From NCBI GenBank assembly GCA_033557675.1, contig JAWQRM010000582.1:1-21245 (forward strand): 21,245 nucleotides of DNA, given 5' to 3'. The position numbers were made by a program, and so were the translations under genes. The DNA comes from Coptodactyla brooksi. Its lineage: Eukaryota; Arthropoda; Insecta; Coleoptera; Scarabaeidae. Position 1 is the first letter of the stretch, and every line of letters starts with the position of its first letter. Shown here piece by piece: positions 16,763 to 21,245 of the stretch. The notes under the pieces were generated by a model. It was not told the origin of the DNA, made no database searches, and was given only the letters and a program-made list of their open reading frames with translations.

Positions 16763-16906
16763 TTACGTCATTATCTGAAGAATCATAGTCTGTTTGGGAT
16801 TTCGTATAGCGCTGGTATGATTTTCAACCTTAGAAGTATCTTCATTGTCGGATGCAGTTGCATCTAGCTCAGCTACTTCTTCATCAGATAGAAATCGCCT
16901 CGCCAT
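16763..16906 (-). pseudogene. piggyBac-like transposase pseudogene, N-terminal part
   Basis: The minus strand begins ATG at 16906-16904 and reads MARRFLSDEEVAELDATASD, an acidic N-terminus typical of piggyBac-like transposases, 47 codons to a stop. A frame change near 16790 would continue as SQTDYDSSDNDVIQQ, again acidic. It belongs with the catalytic remnants at 13115-13850; the Penelope pair separates the two parts. Confidence 0.65.
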
Positions 16907-17084
16907 TACTCGTATTTATGATAATGCTTATTTAATACTGTATGCATGCACAGACTTGCATATTCGATCAGTATGAATGCATAATCTTAATGGTTGCCGT
17001 AAAGTTGTAATACACAGTTGTAGTATTCATATAAATAATGTTAAAGATAAAATGACATAAAGTGAAATAAACCTAAACAGTTTT

Positions 17085-17108
17085 GGGTCATAATGACCCG
17101 AGGGTTAA
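17085..17108 (-). repeat. Right terminus, subterminal palindrome and TTAA of piggyBac-like element 1
   Basis: GGGTCATAATGACCC (17085-17099) is a perfect palindrome around one central base, then GAGGG and TTAA (17105-17108). The palindrome matches CGAGTCATCGTGACCC near the left end. Confidence 0.65.
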
Positions 17109-17469
17109 ATACGTGACAATCTTGTTTAAAAAATTTAATAATAATTTCTTGTAAAAACTATTTGGCACTATTACATTTTACGTATCAGTAAACAAAGTCA
17201 CAAAATCTTGGAAACAAATAATGAAAGATATATGTTAAGTCAATATTTATTGTTCTTAATTTTATTTTGTTATTACCCACCTATATTGATTCTACCAAGA
17301 TTTTAAGCATCATGCTGGGGGGGGCACACCGTACATGTGCAAGATAGAAGGGGAGAGGCTTTGAGGATTTATAGTGAACTGACATGTTTTTTAACATGTA
17401 CAAAGTACTCGCTCATCTACAAGAGAACAAGAGATTGTTATTTTTTTTCTAGATATACAGTCCGCTTTC
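17109..17469. other. AT-rich non-coding stretch, nothing recognised
   Basis: No gene or mobile element is recognised. A run of eight G residues near 17319 is the only unusual feature. Confidence 0.35.
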
Positions 17470-18080
17470 ATGCTCTACTAACACATTGCAAATTTAACCG
17501 TTTTTCAACGTCCTAAATCCTTGAAATCATCTCGTCCTCAAAACGCTTCGCTCCAAACGCTGTCCCTGCTGCGTAACACTAAGCGGACAATTAAAAAATG
17601 ATCACTTAACCGTGCACCGGTGCCATAAATCGCTGGTAGCGACGAGGATGCCACCAGTTTACGTCAAGATGTGAGTTATTTATGCGCTGGCGGCAAGATC
17701 TCTAATGATAACAAATGCGCAGTTATCCTTTTCGCGAGGAACATTACGAAACACTACCGACACGGCACGGATGGATACTTCTAACCTAGATATTCCGCTA
17801 CGGGGAGCGGGTACGTCGCCAAAACGCCGGTAAAATTGTGGATATCAACCTGCGCGCCACCGGTGGTTGTGTAACCAAATTAATTACGCTGTCGGCTGCG
17901 GATAAGCATATTTCCCGTTCATAAGAATTGCGTGCCCGGCATACTTTGCGTGCGACCACCATAGAATTCTTTTCGACATTTGCCGCCACATACCATAACC
18001 AAATTTGTCTGGGACGCAAGAACTACCTGAATAGAATTTATTTTCTGCTTTGTGACTGAAGGGCAATATGTAATACATTC
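17470..18080. other. GC-richer non-coding island with clustered motifs
   Basis: This is the most GC-rich part of the window. It has no recognisable protein (the minus-strand frames at 17798-18078 match no family) and no transposon similarity. Motifs include CATAAATC (about 17627), TTTATGCG (about 17679), CTAATGATAAC (about 17703), TTAATTA (17880-17886) and GATAAG (17901-17906), together resembling a homeodomain and GATA cluster. A conserved regulatory element or an untranslated exon is inferred. Confidence 0.3.
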
Positions 18081-18287
18081 ACCTTGTTAAGAAAGAATCG
18101 GAAAATAAACAGGAATTGTATCCAATGTACGTATATCCAGCAACACTGAGAGTGATTAGAATACTGGATGTGGAGATCTGGATTTCTTTAGAGGAAATAG
18201 TGAAAGACAAAGAAATATCTTTGCAAATTCAACAATCTAAGTGTTGATCTCCTATCCAGCTTCATATTACACCTTTTATTTAACCAG
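18081..18287. other. Non-coding stretch before the second piggyBac end
   Basis: Nothing is recognised here. It ends at the TTAA at 18288-18291. Confidence 0.3.
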
Positions 18288-18335
18288 TTAACCCTAGAGT
18301 TGTAGCGCTCTATTTCCTAATACCTCTGGTGGTGC

Positions 18336-18352
18336 GGAGTCTGACAGACTCC
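18336..18352. repeat. Subterminal palindrome GGAGTCTGACAGACTCC
   Basis: 8-bp arms around a central A. Its position, 44 bp inside the TTAA-CCC end, matches that of the GGGTCAT.ATGACCC palindromes in piggyBac-like element 1. Confidence 0.65.
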
Positions 18353-18472
18353 TAACTTAGTACATGAATATTTTACATACCAGTGTACCAATTTGAATTC
18401 TTGTTTGAATAGAAACTCTTCGACATACGTTCAAAGTCAATAGAGTTCATTAATAAATACATTGATTTGTCA

Positions 18473-18837
18473 TCACCAAGAATTTTGAAAACACTCAGAA
18501 CATAAGCTTGGAACATTTTTTGAACAACTGGAGCACAAGATATAAGCGTGTTTCAGACACACAAAATTCTTGCATACCGCACAATAAAAACGCGATTTAT
18601 TTTTATTTTTGCATTCAATGCAGTATTTTCTAGTTCCTTCTGGAATATCTTGATTTAGCGTATTGGCATTCGATGTACCAGCCACTTCCTGTCTTCTTTG
18701 AATTTCTAGTGGCAAATTCGTAAGTAGAGAACGGCGTTTCAAGTGTTGGTCCACTAAACTCAGTGCTATTTTCTTTAACCAATTAACGCCCTCTGTACTA
18801 TATATAGTATACAACTTCAGAATGATGTAAAAATCTC
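18473..18837 (-). pseudogene. piggyBac-like transposase pseudogene 2, C-terminal tail
   Basis: The minus-strand frame (114 codons from the first ATG at 18814, open back to about 18837) contains WLKKIALSLVDQHLKRRSLL and TNLPLEI, like the 'F...LA..LV.P....R' helix near the piggyBac C-terminus. A cross-brace-like Cys/His array follows: CIEC, then YCAVCKNFVCLKH and CSSC..NVPSLCSEC. This is the zinc-binding tail that contacts transposon ends in the family. The catalytic core is missing upstream. The open frame itself is intact, but as a fragment it has no expected activity. Confidence 0.7.
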
Positions 18838-18840
18838 ACC

Positions 18841-19167
18841 ACGCGATTTTTCACCCTGGCAACATTTTTTATCTGTCAATAAGAGCACATGCAATAAGAA
18901 TGTAGCTGAAATATATCATAGCTACGAAATAATAGTGAGGGTAATCCCCGTTTTGTACTGGCGTTTATTTTCTTGTTGGCGTGTGAGTGCTAATTTAGTC
19001 TATTTTAAAAAATTTGCCTTTGCAAAGTGTCAAAAAGTATTTTTTTAACCTATAACATCATAATTTATTAAACGATTCAGAGAATAGTTTAAATCGTATA
19101 AAGTTGTTCGTGCTGTAATATAAAAAGTGTTGCTGTACTAACTTTTTGTTCGTTTTTTTTCCAATTA
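18841..19167 (+). other. Presumed 5' region of piggyBac-like element 3
   Basis: The stretch lies between the truncated element 2 and the first recognisable codons of the plus-strand transposase. CCCTGGCAAC at about 18854 might be a degraded left terminus, but it is not preceded by TTAA. GTGAGT at 18982-18987 and the pyrimidine run ending in AG at 19168 could be intron borders of a 5' intron. All of this is inference. Confidence 0.25.
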
Positions 19168-20918
19168 GATACCTCTATCAACCAATATAGTTATGATGAT
19201 GCTGCTTTCGGCGTGTTCATGCTACCACCCGATCCAGCTGTTATCACCGATGAAGAGGAAGGTGGGGACGAGGACTTGTATGGAAACAAACTACCTCGAG
19301 ATGTTCCCGGTAATATAGAAGTTGTTACTCAGAAAAATGAATCGACCGTTGAAGAACAATGGAGTAGCGATGATGACGAGCCTCTCACAACATTCGCATC
19401 ATCTACTTCACGGAATGTTCCAAAGAGAATTAGAGTTGAAACTGGTGAAAAGTTGCCAACTTAGAGAAAATGTACGCCTCTTTATTCAGTTTTTCAGTCC
19501 ACTCCAGACCAAACATTCGATGAAGAACAACGTGCTAATGTTTCGGATATCCTAAAAGGCATGACCCCCGTGAAAATATTTGAGCACCTTTTTGACAATG
19601 AAGTGTTAGAGCTTATCGCATCAGAAAGCACAATATATTCCGGACAAAACAATAGGCACCACAATATTTTTACCAAAGAGGAACTCCGTAAATTCTTGGG
19701 CATACTTATATTTATCGGATATCATAAATGACCCAGTGAAAGGTCATATTGGAGCTTAGATGAAGATCTAGGTGTGACATTGGTTTCAGATTGCGTGTCA
19801 AGAAACAAATTCTTGGAAATTAAAAGAAACCTTCATTTTCAGATAACTCTATGGCAATGAGCTCTACTGATAAGATGTTCAAAATACGTCCATTTTGCGA
19901 TATTTTGCAAAAAAAGTTTTCTTAATTTGGAATGTTACATGAAAATTTATCGATTGACGAATCCATGGTTAAGTACTTTAGTCACCATTCAGCCAAACAA
20001 TTTATAATGGGTAAACCTGTACGATACGGATATCGTAATTGGGCATTGACCAGCTTTGATGGTTACTGCTATACATTTGATATTTATTGTGGAAAAACCT
20101 CTGAGGCTACCACCGATCCTCTTGGCTCTCGCGTTGCGAAAAACTTACTATCAAGAGCTCCAATAAATCCAGAAGAACACGTCATTTATTTTGATAACTT
20201 TTTTACCAACTACAACCTGCTTGTAGATATCAAAAGCCTTGGCCACAGAGCTACTGGAACCTTGCGCTAAAATAGAACGAAACGATGTCCATTGATTTTA
20301 TCAAAGGATATGCGTAAAAAGTCCAGAGCTGAATATGACCATAGGTTTGGTAAGACAAATGAAATTCTAATGGTTAGGTGGAAAGATAATAATGTTTGCA
20401 CGATTGGAACTAATTTCGATACTGTAGACCTATTAGGTAAAGTTAAAAGGTGGTGTTCCACGAGAAAACAAAAAGTTGATGTAGATATACCTCACGTTTT
20501 CCAAAGTTACAATAAAGGGATGGGAGGAGTAGACCAAATGGATCAGTCTATAGGTCTGTATCGAATTGCTATAAAAGGAAAGAAGTGGTGGTGGGTCTTA
20601 TTTACATACGTTGTGGACATGACTATTTCAAACGCATGGAGATTATACTGCATTATAAACCCTGATGATCGTGTGGATCAGCTATCGTTTCGCAGACACA
20701 TGGCATCCACGTATTTCAGTGAAAAGAAGGACAATAAAAATAGGCAATCGTCATCTAGAATTGACGGAGAAGAGAGAAAAAACAATGGTCATAACCCCCA
20801 AAAAATACCAAGCCAACTTAGATGTGTTATATGCTTCAATCGAGTTAAAACATCATGTGAGAAGTACCAGAAAACGCTATGTATGGAAAGAGGATGTTGT
20901 GGTAAATACCACTCCTAA
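19168..20918 (+). pseudogene. piggyBac-like transposase pseudogene 3, nearly full length
   Basis: The plus strand keeps the whole family order: acidic N-terminus (FMLPPDPAVITDEEEGGDED, LPRDVPGNIEV), KIFEHLFDNEVLELI, FTKEELRKFLGILIFIGYHK, YWSLDEDLGV, NLSIDESMVKYFSHHSAKQF with the first catalytic Asp, VIYFDNFFTNYNLL with the second, KGMGGVDQMDQSIGLYR with the third, and a Cys-rich end (LRCVICFNRVKTSC). It is broken by only about five lesions: TAG at 19462, TGA at 19729, a 1-nt loss near 19840, and TAA at 19923 and 20268. No in-frame ATG is seen before 19219, and upstream a pyrimidine tract ends in AG at 19168, so a first exon may be missing or spliced. The length is close to the usual 550-600 residues. 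Confidence 0.85.
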
Positions 20919-21081
20919 GCGCCCATTGTACTAAACTTAGTACATCTCTAAAAACACAACTTTGAATTCTTCTTTGTTTATTTTTCTTTTGTAGTATGTT
21001 AATAATAGTGTTTTAACACAAAAATAAAAAGTTGAATTAGTAAAATTGTTCATGCTTTTCATTTGGGCGTTAATGGGTTAA
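20919..21081 (+). repeat. 3' untranslated region and right terminus of piggyBac-like element 3
   Basis: After the transposase stop the sequence runs AT-rich to GGGCGTTAATGGG and TTAA (21078-21081). Read inward this gives CCCATTAACGCCC, a plausible piggyBac terminal repeat. A second TTAA lies at 21070-21073 inside it. AATAAA at about 21023 could be a polyadenylation signal. The matching left end was not found. Confidence 0.55.
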
Positions 21082-21245
21082 AACTCTTTCCTTTTTAAGT
21101 CATCTTTCGGATTGTGACTTAATGCCAGCAACATTCATAAGGGCATAAAAGATCACCATGGGCCAACGTCTTGTGTTACGAGCCACGTAGTATTACGAGC
21201 CATTGTTGATCTACCATGTCCTCCCCAGCCTTCGTGGCATTATAG
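21082..21245. other. Right flank, nothing recognised
   Basis: Somewhat GC-richer sequence with a short direct repeat (ttacgagccac near 21176 and ttacgagccat near 21193). The window ends before anything can be named. Confidence 0.3.

Larger units (their letters stand above)
12960..17108 (-). mobile_element. piggyBac-like element 1, split by Penelope-like insertions
   Basis: TTAA target copies stand at 12960-12963 and 17105-17108, directly next to CCCTGC on the left and GAGGG on the right, the usual TTAA-CCC...GGG-TTAA layout of piggyBac. Inside each end is a shared palindromic block: CGAGTCATCGTGACCC at 13007-13022 and GGGTCATAATGACCC at 17085-17099. Transposase pieces lie on the minus strand on both sides of the Penelope-like insertion: the N-terminus near the right end and the catalytic and Cys-rich parts near the left. 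Without the insertion the element is only about 1.3 kb, so much of the transposase middle has been lost. Confidence 0.7.
18288..18840 (-). mobile_element. piggyBac-like element 2, 3' fragment
   Basis: TTAA at 18288-18291 is followed by CCCTAGAG and the subterminal palindrome GGAGTCTGACAGACTCC (18336-18352), the layout of a piggyBac end. The minus-strand C-terminal transposase tail lies just inside. Similarity ends near 18840, where stops appear and sequence leading to the plus-strand element begins, so this is a truncated copy. Its Cys-rich tail differs from those of the other two elements, so it is a separate family. Confidence 0.6.

Noticed and set aside
17798..18078. Minus-strand frames with Cys and Arg as a gene
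   Set aside because: Two overlapping frames of similar length in a GC-richer island, no known domain.
1..21245. tRNA genes, rRNA genes or CRISPR arrays
   Set aside because: No tRNA B-box with a foldable cloverleaf, no rRNA-like conserved blocks and no regularly spaced direct repeats were seen on reading.

Overview
This looks like a window of AT-rich eukaryotic genome, most likely from an insect or other arthropod. That is an inference from the mix of transposon families (piggyBac-like, Penelope-like, a KRBA2-type integrase transposon and a non-LTR retroelement), the long AT-rich non-coding stretches and the lack of bacterial-style packed genes. I find no intact host protein-coding gene, no tRNA or rRNA gene and no CRISPR array. 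Every coding signal I recognise belongs to a decayed transposable element.

Layout. Positions 1-5500 are mostly unannotated AT-rich DNA with microsatellites, short perfect palindromes, a degenerate hammerhead-like retroelement end near 2261-2300, and GC-richer islands (about 1000-1560 and 4200-4830) that could be regulatory. A 219-bp inverted-repeat element lies at 5527-5745. At 5840-7605 a non-LTR reverse transcriptase fragment is split by a 1.4-kb fold-back element with nested palindromes (6018-7414). After another GC-richer island (about 8030-8600) comes a 2.27-kb DNA transposon remnant (9353-11625) with exact 14-bp TGT...ACA inverted ends. It carries a minus-strand KRBA2/Ginger-type integrase whose D, D and E residues are still visible, but in different frames.

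The right half is a nest of insertions. A minus-strand piggyBac-like element bounded by TTAA on both sides (12960-17108) has been split by two Penelope-like copies arranged 5' end to 5' end (13921-15882 minus, 16044-16690 plus). The ends of these copies carry hammerhead-ribozyme cores. After another GC-richer island (about 17470-18080) lie the 3' end of a second piggyBac family (18288-18840, minus) and a nearly full-length third piggyBac transposase pseudogene on the plus strand (about 19168-20918). Its right terminus is at 21077/TTAA.

The genes do not act together as a pathway; the window is a layered record of insertions. The items most worth following up are the inverted Penelope pair with two different hammerhead variants, the delimited KRBA2-type transposon, the fold-back element with nested hairpins, a zero-spacer p53-like response element at 12862-12881, and the clusters of homeodomain, POU and GATA-like motifs in the GC-richer islands.
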